Shown: positions 35,646 to 43,711 of the stretch, one piece after another | How positions within the stretch are numbered: position 1 is the stretch's first letter | Layout of the letters: the number at the start of each line of letters is the position of its first letter | Source of the DNA: Planctomyces sp. SH-PL62 | GTDB lineage: Bacteria; Planctomycetota; Planctomycetia; Isosphaerales; Isosphaeraceae | Assembly: GCF_001610895.1 (NCBI RefSeq) | Contig: NZ_CP011273.1 | Location: 2,852,001-2,916,000, forward strand | Length of the DNA: 64,000 bases | Direction: 5' to 3' | Made by a program: the position numbers and the translations under genes | Notes under the pieces: generated by a model | Told to the model about the DNA's origin: nothing | The model's database searches: none | Seen by the model: only the letters and a program-made list of their open reading frames with translations

Positions 35646-36527
35646 ATGCGACGACGGGCGTTCACGCTGATCGAGCTGCTGGTCGTGATCTCGATCATCG
35701 GCGTTTTGATCGCGCTCTTGATGCCGGCGGTGCAGTCCGCCCGGGGGGCGGCGCGGCGGGTGCAGTGCCAGAACAACCTGCGGCAGATCGGGCTGGCGGT
35801 CAACAGCTACATGACCGAGAAGAACGTCTTCCCGATGAGTTCGACGGCGGGCGCCGGGAGGGGCGTGAACCACTCGGGCCTGGCGATGATCCTGCCGCAA
35901 CTGGACCAGCGGGCGCTCTTCGACGCCTACAACTTCCAGTGGGAGAACTTCGCCGTCGCGAACCGATCGGCGGTGGTGACGAGGATCTCGGCCTACCTCT
36001 GCCCGGCGAGCCCGGTCTCGCCCGGCCCGGTCGCGTCGGAGCAGATCCGCCGGCCCGACGGCTCGTTCTACCCCGCCGGATCGGCCTTCGCCCGCAACCA
36101 CTACGCGGCCAACTGGGGCGGCAGCCAATCGACGGCGGGCGAGGACTTCACCCGGGCCAAGACCAACTACCGGGGCGTCATGATGACCGTCCGGCTCATC
36201 ACCCAGCGCGGGCCGACGTTCTGCGTCCGCCCCCAGGACGTCCGGGACGGCCTCTCGAATACGGTGCTCGCCGGCGAGAAGCGCGACGGCCAGGGCTGGG
36301 GCGTGGGGGGCTACGCCGGCAGCGAGTTCGACGTCGCCACCGCCCCGCTCGGCCCCGACCTCCCGGACCTCCGCACCATCGTCACCGGGTCTTACCACCC
36401 GGGGCAGGTCAACTTCGTCTTCTGCGACGGCTCCGTCCGCCCCCTGCGCGACGCCATCGACAAGAAGGTCTGGTACGGGGTCCTCACCCGCGACGGCCGC
36501 GAGACCGTCAGCGTCGACGCGCTCTAG
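35646..36527 (+). CDS. DUF1559 prepilin-like protein
   Basis: A 293-residue protein of the DUF1559 (SBP_bac_10) family, a planctomycete hallmark found in large numbers per genome. The type IV prepilin signal is RRRAFTLIELLVVISIIGVLIALLMP, with cleavage expected before Phe6. The family signature HPGQVNFVFCDGSVRPL (the H-x-G...DG motif) is near the C-terminus. It is probably a pseudopilin-like exported surface protein; the function is unknown in the family. GGGAAGGGGGGC precedes the ATG at 35646. It ends 10 bp from the convergent M48 gene. Confidence 0.93.
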   Translation: MRRRAFTLIELLVVISIIGVLIALLMPAVQSARGAARRVQCQNNLRQIGLAVNSYMTEKNVFPMSSTAGAGRGVNHSGLAMILPQLDQRALFDAYNFQWENFAVANRSAVVTRISAYLCPASPVSPGPVASEQIRRPDGSFYPAGSAFARNHYAANWGGSQSTAGEDFTRAKTNYRGVMMTVRLITQRGPTFCVRPQDVRDGLSNTVLAGEKRDGQGWGVGGYAGSEFDVATAPLGPDLPDLRTIVTGSYHPGQVNFVFCDGSVRPLRDAIDKKVWYGVLTRDGRETVSVDAL

Positions 36528-36537
36528 CCTTCCGCCC

Positions 36538-37782
36538 TCACGAGTAGGCCCGGTGGTAGACCGAGGCCTCGACGGCCGCGGTCGAGGCGAAGAGGCGGTT
36601 GTGGAGCATCTGCTCGAAGATCTCCAGGTCGCCGAGGAACGTGTTGGCGGGCTGGGCGTCGCCGGGCCCCCGGATGTGGTCGGGGTACGACTGGAGGAAG
36701 GCCAGGCGGTCGGCCAGCGGCGGGTGCGCCGGGTCGTGGGGGCCGTCGACGGCGAGGATCCGCACCCGCATCGCCATGCGGACCTCGTTCGGGAGCCGGA
36801 ACCAGAAGGCGCGGAAGAAGGCGTAGAGGTTGGCGTCGGCTTCGGTCGGGTCGTAGCAGCCCAGGACCTCCCGGAAGAGGGGCTGGACCATCGCCGTCTT
36901 GACCAGCGCCGAGGCCGCCGCGCCGCCGCCGGCGACCAGGGCCGCGAAACGATCGGCGCGGGCCTCCTGGCCCCAGGCGACCGGCTCGATCAGCCACGAC
37001 GCCTCGCGCAGGCAGTATCGCGCCCAGGCCCCCAACGGCCCCCGCAGCCGGCCTCCGCGGCGCTCGACGGCCCGCTCCAGCCCCTCCACGAATCGCGCCC
37101 GACGCGCCGCGCGGGTGGCGTCGCCCTGGGCCAGGTGGGCCAGCTCATGCGCCAGGATGGCCCGCATCTCGGCCCGGTCGAGGATGCGGAGCAGGGGGAG
37201 GCCGACGAGCAGCGCCCGCGAGCGTCCCCAGGCGACGACCCCGCAGCAAGGGAGGTAGGAGAGCCGCACCTGGCTCGGCGGCTTCACCCCCAGCCGCCGC
37301 GAGACGACGTCGATCGTCTCGAAGAGCAGGGGGGCGTCGACGCGGGCGAGGACCGGGCCGAGGTCGGCGTCGGGGTTGTTCGTCTCGACCTGGAACCAGG
37401 CGCCGCCGAGGGTCTCGACCACCTCTCCCCAGGAGGAGATCTCGTCGCGAAGCCAGGCCCCCATCACCTTGACGGAGCCCCCCGCCAGCAGCAGCACCGC
37501 CGTCGTCGCCGCCGTCCCGGTCCAGTAGACCTTCTCCAGCACCCAGAGCACGACGGCGCGCCACCAGAGCTTGACCGTCCCGGCGGGGACGAAGCTCGGC
37601 GTCGGGACGTCGGTCGGGAGCTGGGCCCGGGTCTGCGGGGCGGGGGCCACGCGCTCGACCCGGAAGACGCCTCGGCAGATCGGACAGGCGTAGCGCGAGA
37701 CGTCGGGGCCGGCGGGCTCCAGAACGCCCGAGCAATCGGGACATCGGGGTGCCGGCGAGACCCTCGTTCCAGCACGTCCCAT
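36538..37782 (-). CDS. M48-family metallopeptidase with zinc ribbon
   Basis: A 414-residue membrane protease of the HtpX/Ste24 group. The N-terminus has a CxxC zinc ribbon (CPDC near residue 13, CPIC near residue 33), rare in HtpX proper. Hydrophobic segments lie around residues 74-105. The active site HELAH is followed by the glutamate helix EARADRFAALVAGG. A substrate-binding domain completes it. I start at 37782 because GGAGGAGG lies 6 bases upstream; the longer frame has an odd basic leader. A role in membrane-protein quality control is likely. Confidence 0.88.
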   Translation of the reverse strand: MGRAGTRVSPAPRCPDCSGVLEPAGPDVSRYACPICRGVFRVERVAPAPQTRAQLPTDVPTPSFVPAGTVKLWWRAVVLWVLEKVYWTGTAATTAVLLLAGGSVKVMGAWLRDEISSWGEVVETLGGAWFQVETNNPDADLGPVLARVDAPLLFETIDVVSRRLGVKPPSQVRLSYLPCCGVVAWGRSRALLVGLPLLRILDRAEMRAILAHELAHLAQGDATRAARRARFVEGLERAVERRGGRLRGPLGAWARYCLREASWLIEPVAWGQEARADRFAALVAGGGAAASALVKTAMVQPLFREVLGCYDPTEADANLYAFFRAFWFRLPNEVRMAMRVRILAVDGPHDPAHPPLADRLAFLQSYPDHIRGPGDAQPANTFLGDLEIFEQMLHNRLFASTAAVEASVYHRAYS

Positions 37783-37916
37783 CCGTCCTCCTCCGCCTCG
37801 CCTCGATTCGTAGATGATCCGAGTTGTTCGCCTCCAGTATCCCCGAGCGGATTCGGAGTGCAAGCGAAAACGGCGGCGGGAACGGGATGTGTGGAGGGGA
37901 CGGGATCGACGGATCG

Positions 37917-37951
37917 AGGGCCGCCCGGCGTCGCGACGCCCGGGCGGCCCT
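37917..37951 (-). terminator. Strong GC-rich hairpin
   Basis: Left arm AGGGCCGCCCGGCGTCG (37917-37933) pairs with the segment 37934-37951 with a single bulged base. It lies 35 bases beyond the stop of the lipoprotein gene (37986) on the minus strand. There is no U-tract. Confidence 0.55.
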
Positions 37952-37985
37952 CTGCATTCGGTCGGTCGCCCGATCGGGCCCGCGA

Positions 37986-38561
37986 TCAGGGCTTGGGGGC
38001 TTCCTCGACCTTGGCCTCGACCTTCTCGGCGGCCTTCTCGACGTTCTCGGCGCCGGCCTCGACGGCGGCGTCGACCTTGTCCTTGGCGGACTCGGCGGCG
38101 GCGTCGATCTTGGCGCCGGCTTCCTGGGCCGCCCCCTCGGTCTTGCCGGTCAGCTCGTTGAGCTTGTCGGCCGCCTTCTCCTTCAGGTCGCCGAGCTTCT
38201 CGACGGTCTTGTCCTTGGCGTCCTTGAGCTTCTCGCCGGCCCTGTCGACGGCGTCGCCGACCTTCTCGGCGGAGCCGCTGACCTTTTCGCCGACCTTCTC
38301 AAGGCCCTTGCCGGTGACCTCGCCGGTCTTGTCGACGGCGTGGCCGACGGCCTCGGCGGCGCCTTCCAGCTTGGTCCCTTCGCCGGCGTGCTCGATCTTG
38401 CCGCCGAGCTTCTCGCCGCCCCGCTCGACCGAGGCTCCGGCGTTCTGGAGGCCCTGCCCGGTCTTGTCGATCCCCGACTCGACCGACTCGCCGCTGCAAC
38501 CCCAGGCGAACACCGCCACCGACAGGCCGACCGACGACGCCAACCACGTATGCTTCTTCAT
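37986..38561 (-). CDS. LEA/apolipoprotein-like amphipathic-helix lipoprotein
   Basis: A 191-residue protein. The N-terminus MKKHTWLASSVGLSVAVFAWGC fits a lipoprotein signal, although Trp at -2 is unusual. The mature part consists of 11-residue-type amphipathic repeats rich in Lys, Glu, Ala, Asp and Gly (DKTGEVTGKGLEKVGEKVSG, DAKDKTVEKLGDLKEKAADK), as in LEA group 3 proteins and CsbD/YtxH-like stress proteins. It probably forms long helices lying on the membrane or cell wall. A role in desiccation or envelope stress is inference. AGGAGA precedes the ATG. Confidence 0.75.
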   Translation of the reverse strand: MKKHTWLASSVGLSVAVFAWGCSGESVESGIDKTGQGLQNAGASVERGGEKLGGKIEHAGEGTKLEGAAEAVGHAVDKTGEVTGKGLEKVGEKVSGSAEKVGDAVDRAGEKLKDAKDKTVEKLGDLKEKAADKLNELTGKTEGAAQEAGAKIDAAAESAKDKVDAAVEAGAENVEKAAEKVEAKVEEAPKP

Positions 38562-38839
38562 CTGACGTTCTCCTGCGGACTCGTCCGTCGTCACGGGCCG
38601 GGCTTCCACGCCCGGCGTCGCGCCGCGGCTCCTGTTGCGAAGCGTTCTCGAGGGGGAGTTCGCCCCCGTCTTCTCTTTATCATACGCCCGATACAAGGTT
38701 GTCGTGGGACGGCTTGCCCAGATGAGGACGGTCGAGGTCCTCCCGCCTCCCTCGGGGACCGGCGCGGGCCGTGCAAGGTGCGGGGCAAATGACGCGCCGG
38801 GGTGGGTTTTCCGCCGGCTCCGGAATTTTTTATGGGGGA

Positions 38840-38868
38840 TTGACGTTCTGAGACAGTTGTCTTAGGAT
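38840..38868 (+). promoter_or_regulatory. Promoter with internal AGAC-N4-GTCT operator before orphan blaI
   Basis: TTGACG (38840-38845), a 17-base spacer and TAGGAT (38863-38868). The spacer ends with AGACAGTTGTCT (38851-38862) touching the -10 box, and the dyad extends to CTGAGACA/TGTCTTAG with one mismatch. The block TTGTCTTA-N-GAT is identical in sequence and position to that at the other blaI gene (25508-25519). The leader to the start codon is about 110 nt. Confidence 0.7.
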
Positions 38869-38988
38869 GAGCCTCGTGAACGTCCGCGGTTGAAATCCCG
38901 CCCGGTCCCGACGTCTCGACCGTCGGGCCGTCCTCCCGCGCGGCCGGGCCGGGCTCGACGTCCACCTCCAGCCCCGAGACGACCTGCG

Positions 38989-39393
38989 ATGGCTAAACGC
39001 CCCCCCACGATCCCCGACTCCGAACTCGACGTCTTGAAAGTGCTCTGGGAACGCGGCCAGGCGACCGTCCGCGAAGCCCTGGAGACCCTCAAGGCCGCCG
39101 GCCGCGAGTGGTCCTACGCCACCGTCGCGACGCTGCTCGACCGCCTCGAAACCAAGGGCCTGGTCGAGAGCGACCGCAAGGAACTGGCGTTCGTCTACCG
39201 CCCCACCATCAGCTCCCAGGAAGTCCGCCGCCGCCGGGTCAGCAGCCTGGTCGACAAGCTCTACGAAGGCGAGCCCGGGCTCCTGGTCCTGCACCTCCTC
39301 AAGTCGCACCCGCTCGACCCCGGTCAGGCGATGGAGGTCCGCGAGGTCCTCGACCAGATGACCGCCGCCAACAAGCCCAAGAAGAAGGGCTGA
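38989..39393 (+). CDS. BlaI/MecI-family repressor without M56 partner
   Basis: A 134-residue winged-helix repressor. IPDSELDVLKVLWERGQATVREALETLK and WSYATVATLLDRLETKGLVESDRK give the family's DNA-binding pattern, and a basic tail (NKPKKKG) ends the protein. The start MAKRPPTIPDSE has no clear ribosome site; the upstream frame is arginine/proline-rich. The next gene is not an M56 peptidase but a membrane protein, so a protease in trans, for example the M56 at 26-28 kb, may serve it. Its promoter carries the same operator type as the other blaI. Confidence 0.9.
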   Translation: MAKRPPTIPDSELDVLKVLWERGQATVREALETLKAAGREWSYATVATLLDRLETKGLVESDRKELAFVYRPTISSQEVRRRRVSSLVDKLYEGEPGLLVLHLLKSHPLDPGQAMEVREVLDQMTAANKPKKKG

Positions 39394-39675
39394 GCCCTCG
39401 CTCCCCCGCCTCTCTCCCCGTCGTCGCACGGTTTCGGCCCTCCTTTCGGAAACGCTCCGGATTGGGATTCGTCCATCCGGGGCGATTCTTCTGGCCTTGG
39501 ACGCGACGATCCCGAATAATTTGGGGGTCGTCTCCGGCCCGTCTCGCCGGTCCCGGATTTGCGTTGGGATGCGCATCGTCGGGATTTCGGCTCGGCCACT
39601 CGTCGGGCGTTCGCTCGATCCTCGTCTCTGGTCGTCGCGGCACGTCCCGCCGCGCCCTGCGGAGCTGAACCGGGT

Positions 39676-40608
39676 ATGTCGCGACCGAAACGCTGGTATG
39701 ACGCCGACGCGGTGGATTCGCTCCGGGTGGTGCGGCGATCGAGCCTCGACGAGTCCTACGCCCTGGAGCGCTGGCGGCATCCCCGGACCGCTCCCGGGCT
39801 GGGCGAGTGCCTGCTCTACCCCCTGACGGACGGCCCCGGGCTGGGGCTCCTGTTCCTGTTCCCGCCCGTGTTGTGGGTCCTGTCGCTGCCGGTCTTCGAC
39901 TTCGTCGCGGTCCTCCAGCCCCTGACCAAGAGCGACTGGGCGCTGGGGCTGATGGTGGTGCCGGTGTTCATCCCGATGCTCGTCAGCTTCGCGATGGTCG
40001 TCGGCTACCTCTTCTTGTTCCTGGGGCACGTTCTGGTGGCCAGCGCGATGGGGGAGAACGACCATCCGCGATGGCCCGAGTGGACGCCCGACGACGTGGC
40101 CGAGGGGCTCGGCCGCTGGATCTGGGCGCTGGCGATGGGGGCGGCGGTCGCCGGCCCGCCGGCCGTCGCCTACTGGAACTGGTACGGCGGGGTCGACGCG
40201 CGCAGCGGGATAGTCGTGGGGGCCCTGGTCGTCCTGGGGACGGGCTTCACCCAGATGGCCCTGGCCGCCGCCCTGATGCACGACACGATCCTCGCCGCCA
40301 ACCCGGTGACGGTGATCGTGGCCGTCCGTCGGATCGGCTGGTCGTACCTCCTCCCCACGGTGGTCGCCAGCGTGGTGCTGCTGGGGCAGGGCCTGGGGGT
40401 CTATGGGCTGCTCTATCTCGTCCCCCGGATGTGGATCGAGGCGGTGGGGCTCTGGGGGTTCTGGTTCTTCACGCTCTACGGCGGCATGGTGACGCTGCGG
40501 ATGGTGGGCCTGACCTACCACGCCCACGCGATGGAGCTGTTCTGGTTCCGCCGCCGGCCCAAATGGGCCACCGGGACCCGCGCGGGGCGGATCTACGCCA
40601 ACTCCTGA
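39676..40608 (+). CDS. Polytopic membrane protein of unknown function
   Basis: A 310-residue protein with six to seven hydrophobic segments (LLFLFPPVLWVLSLPVF, LMVVPVFIPMLVSFAMVVGY, WALAMGAAVAGPPAVAYW, GIVVGALVVLGTG, LLPTVVASVVLLGQG, WGFWFFTLYGGMV) and a hydrophilic start MSRPKRWYDADAVDSLRVVRRSS. It resembles DUF4013-like planctomycete membrane proteins, but I do not recognise the family with confidence. It is 282 bp after the orphan blaI gene and could be its target, though no second operator is visible in front of it. Confidence 0.75.
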   Translation: MSRPKRWYDADAVDSLRVVRRSSLDESYALERWRHPRTAPGLGECLLYPLTDGPGLGLLFLFPPVLWVLSLPVFDFVAVLQPLTKSDWALGLMVVPVFIPMLVSFAMVVGYLFLFLGHVLVASAMGENDHPRWPEWTPDDVAEGLGRWIWALAMGAAVAGPPAVAYWNWYGGVDARSGIVVGALVVLGTGFTQMALAAALMHDTILAANPVTVIVAVRRIGWSYLLPTVVASVVLLGQGLGVYGLLYLVPRMWIEAVGLWGFWFFTLYGGMVTLRMVGLTYHAHAMELFWFRRRPKWATGTRAGRIYANS

Positions 40609-40725
40609 GCCGGGTCGACTCGTCTCCCTCGATTCGGCCCCTTCGGGTACACTGATCCTTTCGTAATCAGAAATCACAAGAACCGACCGGCGCCCGCGCC
40701 GACGCCCGATGGAGGGGCTCCCCTC

Positions 40726-41205
40726 GTGTTGATCAGCGAGAAGATCGAAGCCGAGTTCAACCGCCAGATTGGGAATGAACTGGGCAATTCCCACCAGTAC
40801 CTCGCCATCGCCGCCTACTTCGAGAAAGAGGCCCTCTTCGGCCTGGCCAAGATCTACACCGAGCAGGCCAACGAGGAACGCGACCACGCGATGAAGTTCG
40901 TGAAGTTCCTCCTCGACGCCGGCGCCACCCCGAAGTTCCCGGCGGTCGCCGAGCCCCGGAACAGCTTCGCCTCGGCCATCGACGCCGCCCAGCTCGCGTA
41001 CGACTCCGAGGTCAAGACCACCGAGCAGATCTACGCCCTGGTCGACCTCACCCTCGCCGAGAAGAACCACATCGCCCACAACTTCCTCCAGTGGTTCGTC
41101 TCCGAGCAGCTCGAGGAAGTCGCCAGCGCCGACACCCGCCTTTCCGTCATCCGCCGCGCCGGCCCCAGCGTCCTGATGGTCGAAGCCTACCTCGCCCACA
41201 AGTGA
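40726..41205 (+). CDS. ftn: Bacterial ferritin
   Basis: A 159-residue ferritin that oxidises and stores iron in a 24-mer shell. The ferroxidase ligands are visible: Glu17-region ELGNSHQYLAIAAYFEKEALFG, then EQANEERDHAMKF (Glu, Glu, His) and the later Glu/Gln of TTEQIYALVDLTLAEKNHIAHNFLQWFVSEQLEE. The start is a GTG at 40726 with GGAGGGG 8 bases before it. An inverted repeat CTGAT/ATCAG (40652-40670 region) precedes the gene but does not match a Fur box. Confidence 0.93.
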   Translation: MLISEKIEAEFNRQIGNELGNSHQYLAIAAYFEKEALFGLAKIYTEQANEERDHAMKFVKFLLDAGATPKFPAVAEPRNSFASAIDAAQLAYDSEVKTTEQIYALVDLTLAEKNHIAHNFLQWFVSEQLEEVASADTRLSVIRRAGPSVLMVEAYLAHK

Positions 41206-41212
41206 GTCCCGC

Positions 41213-41254
41213 CCCGCGATTGGCTTCGTTACCCCAATCGAAGCCAATCGCGGG
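41213..41254 (+). terminator. Perfect 16-bp stem-loop after ferritin
   Basis: CCCGCGATTGGCTTCG (41213-41228) and its exact complement (41239-41254) enclose a 10-base loop. It begins 8 bases after the ferritin stop codon. No U-run follows. Confidence 0.7.
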
Positions 41255-41579
41255 AATGGCGTAACCGGTTTTCTGGTAATTGGTTGCGTCTGATCTGGCG
41301 GCCCGGGATCGGCTTCGTTCGGCGAGAAACGTCCTCGTCCCGAAGCCACGCCGCCTCGTGGTCCCCCGCCGCCCTCGACCGTCCGGTCGAGAGAATCCCC
41401 TATCCTGGACCATACCCCGGAATGCGCACGACGGCGCACCGCGGGGGAGATCCCGTTTCCCCGACGATCACCGCCGGATGGATCGGGGCGGGGGGGCCGT
41501 GTTCGACGTGAGCCCGGCCGATGGTAGGATGGCGAGAGTGAGCGGGTGTTACGGACCGGAATTGACCGGGAGCGGTTTC

Positions 41580-42251
41580 ATGGCGACGGCGATGCGGGCG
41601 GAAGCCTCCGGACCTGCGTTGGGCGGCGAGACCCGGATCCGGGCGGCGGGCGTCTCGTGGGCCTTCTATTCGCAGTTCGTCGACGGGCTCCCGGAACGTT
41701 CCGGCGTCCGCGCGGCCTTCGACGGCGAGGCTATGGAGATCATGGTCAAAGGTCCGCTCCACGAGGACTTCCGGGCGCTCCTCGGGCGATTCGTGGAGGA
41801 GGTCGCGACGGAACCCGGCGTCGCGTTCCTGGGTCTCGGCGAGACGACGTGGAAGCGCGGGGACGTCGAGCGCGGCCTCGAATCGGACCAGTGCTATTTC
41901 TTCGACGCGGAGAAAGTCGCGACGGCCCAGGCCGCGCTGAGGCGCCGATGGAACGATGTCGCCGCGTATCCGAACCCGGACCTCGCGATCGAGATCGACC
42001 TTTCCCCGTCTCTCATCGACCGGCCCGCGATCTACGCCGCCCTGGGGGTGGCGGAAGTCTGGAGATTCGACGGGGCGATCGTGCGGATTGAGCGTCTGAC
42101 GGAGGCCGGCGGTTACGACCCGGCCGCTCGGAGCGGCTGGCTCCCCGTCGCCGCCGACGAAATCCTCACCTGGATCACCGCCGACGACGCCGCTGATCGC
42201 GGCGTCTGGGTGCGGAGGCTCCGCGCCTGGGCGGGCGATCGAGCGGAGTAG
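41580..42251 (+). CDS. Uma2-family (DUF820) PD-(D/E)XK nuclease-like protein
   Basis: A 223-residue Uma2-family protein. The restriction-endonuclease-like core is seen in YPNPDLAIEIDLSPSLIDRPAIYAALGVAEVWRFDG, where Asp and Glu of PDLAIEID form the metal site. The preceding LESDQCYFFD matches the family's Glu-x-Asp strand. These proteins are hugely expanded in cyanobacteria and planctomycetes and their role is unknown. I start at the ATG 41580 with GGGAG 8 bases upstream; the frame is open further 5' but basic and unlike the family. Confidence 0.85.
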   Translation: MATAMRAEASGPALGGETRIRAAGVSWAFYSQFVDGLPERSGVRAAFDGEAMEIMVKGPLHEDFRALLGRFVEEVATEPGVAFLGLGETTWKRGDVERGLESDQCYFFDAEKVATAQAALRRRWNDVAAYPNPDLAIEIDLSPSLIDRPAIYAALGVAEVWRFDGAIVRIERLTEAGGYDPAARSGWLPVAADEILTWITADDAADRGVWVRRLRAWAGDRAE

Positions 42252-42337
42252 TCGGGGAGGTCGCGTCGAGGGTATCCTGGAAACCCGGGGCCGCTCGGCG
42301 TCATCCCCTTTCGCGCCCTCTCGGACCCACACGCGGC

Positions 42338-43393
42338 ATGACCGACCCCATTCCCGAAAAGCCGAAGCGTCGGGCGCGGTATCGCGGCCGGAATCCTCGT
42401 CATTTCCACGAGAAATACAAGGAGCACCAGCCCGATCGCTACCCGGACGACGTGGCGAAGGTGATCGCCGGGGGGAAGACGCCCGCCGGGGCGCACCGGC
42501 CGATCATGGTGGCCGAGATCCTGGACGCGCTCGGGCCCCGGCCGGGGGACGTGGCCGTGGATTGCACGCTCGGCTACGGCGGCCACGCCCGCGAGATCCT
42601 CGCGGCCGTCCAGCCGGGCGGGCGGCTGCTCGGCCTCGACGCCGACCCGATCGAACTCCCCAGGACCGAGGCCCGGCTTCGAAGCCTCGGCTTCCCCGCC
42701 GATTCGCTCGTCGTGCGGCGCTCGAATTTCGCGGGCCTGCCCCGGTTCCTCGCCGACGAGGCGCCCGAGGGGGCGGACGTCCTGCTCGCGGATCTCGGCC
42801 TCTCCTCCATGCAGATCGACGACCCCGCGCGGGGGTTCAGCTTCAAGGCGACCGGCCCGCTCGACATGCGGATGAACCCGACGCGAGGCCGTTCGGCCTC
42901 GGCCCTGCTGTCGGAGCTGGGCGAGGCGGGCCTGGCCCGGCTCCTCGTCGAGAACTCCGACGAGCCCCACGCCCGCGAGATCGCCGAGGCGATCCTCCGG
43001 GCGCACGCGCGCGAGCCGCTCGAGACCACCCAGGCGCTCGCGGCGGTCGTCCGCGAGGCCGCCGCCCGCAGGCTCCGGATCTCCGGCGACGCCGCGTCGG
43101 ATCTCGTCCGCCGGGTCTTCCAGGCGATCCGGATCGCGGTGAACGACGAGTTCGGCTCTCTCGACGCGCTGCTCCGCGCCTTGCCCACCTGCCTCAAGCC
43201 GGGGGGGCGGGTCGCCATCCTCTCGTTCCATTCCGGCGAGGACCGGCGCGTGAAATCGGCGTTCAAGGCGGGCCTTCGCGAAGGCGTTTATGCGTCGATC
43301 GCCGAGGAAGTCGTCCGCGCCTCCGCCGAGGAGCGGCGCGACAACCCCCGCTCCTCCTCGGCGAAGCTCCGATTCGCGGTCCGCCAGGGCTGA
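42338..43393 (+). CDS. rsmH: RsmH-like 16S rRNA (cytosine-N4) methyltransferase, divergent
   Basis: A 351-residue SAM-dependent methyltransferase of the MraW/RsmH family, which methylates C1402 of 16S rRNA. The SAM motif is DCTLGYGGHAREIL. LADLGLSSMQIDDPARGFSFKATGPLDMRMNP and the C-terminal LSFHSGEDRRVKSAFK match the family, but LGLSSMQID replaces the usual LGVSSPQLD. A basic N-terminal extension of about 55 residues (KPKRRARYRGRNPRHFHEKYKE) precedes the conserved part. It is not in a division/cell-wall cluster, so it may be a second, specialised copy. No good ribosome site is visible before the ATG. Confidence 0.85.
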   Translation: MTDPIPEKPKRRARYRGRNPRHFHEKYKEHQPDRYPDDVAKVIAGGKTPAGAHRPIMVAEILDALGPRPGDVAVDCTLGYGGHAREILAAVQPGGRLLGLDADPIELPRTEARLRSLGFPADSLVVRRSNFAGLPRFLADEAPEGADVLLADLGLSSMQIDDPARGFSFKATGPLDMRMNPTRGRSASALLSELGEAGLARLLVENSDEPHAREIAEAILRAHAREPLETTQALAAVVREAAARRLRISGDAASDLVRRVFQAIRIAVNDEFGSLDALLRALPTCLKPGGRVAILSFHSGEDRRVKSAFKAGLREGVYASIAEEVVRASAEERRDNPRSSSAKLRFAVRQG

Positions 43394-43453
43394 GGGCGTC
43401 GGTTCCCCGCCGATGCCGACCCGCCTGACAGGCTCTGACGAAACCGGGCTTTT

Positions 43454-43580
43454 TCAGAAGACGTCGTGATGCAGGATGCGGAATCAGACGACGCCGGCCG
43501 CCAGCGTCGTCCGGGCGTCCATGATCACGCCGAGCCGGTCGTACCGCGCCCGCACCCACCGCAGCCCCTTATCCAGGCCC
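43454..43580 (-). pseudogene. C-terminal remnant of an IS5-type transposase
   Basis: On the minus strand the frame reads LDKGLRWVRARYDRLGVIMD, then a segment ending AGVV, an in-frame TGA (43484-43486), FRILHHDVF and a second stop at 43454-43456. The R-x-RYDRL...L-A...FRIL pattern matches the C-terminal end of IS5-family DDE transposases (RYERL in relatives). The TGA replaces what is probably a Cys codon. The N-terminal end of a similar transposase lies at 44970-44707 on the same strand. Confidence 0.65.
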
Positions 43581-43628
43581 GCCCTGCCCGAAGGGCCCGC
43601 CCGATCCCGGGGGCTCACTGTACGCCTG

Positions 43629-43657
43629 TTGACTTTTTGCCGATAACTGGTTCCAAT
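43629..43657 (+). promoter_or_regulatory. Promoter candidate for the VOC gene
   Basis: TTGACT (43629-43634), 17 bases, TCCAAT (43652-43657). It lies just beside the transposase remnant and 55 bases before the VOC start codon. The -10 box is weak. Confidence 0.35.
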
Positions 43658-43711
43658 CCCCTGAGCCGGCCCAGCTCCGGCCATAGACCAATCCTCGCCT
43701 GGAGGACGACC

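Noticed and set aside
40652-40670. Inverted repeat CTGAT/ATCAG before ferritin as a Fur box
   Set aside because: It does not match the GATAATGATWATCATTATC-type Fur consensus and the arms are only 5 bp.
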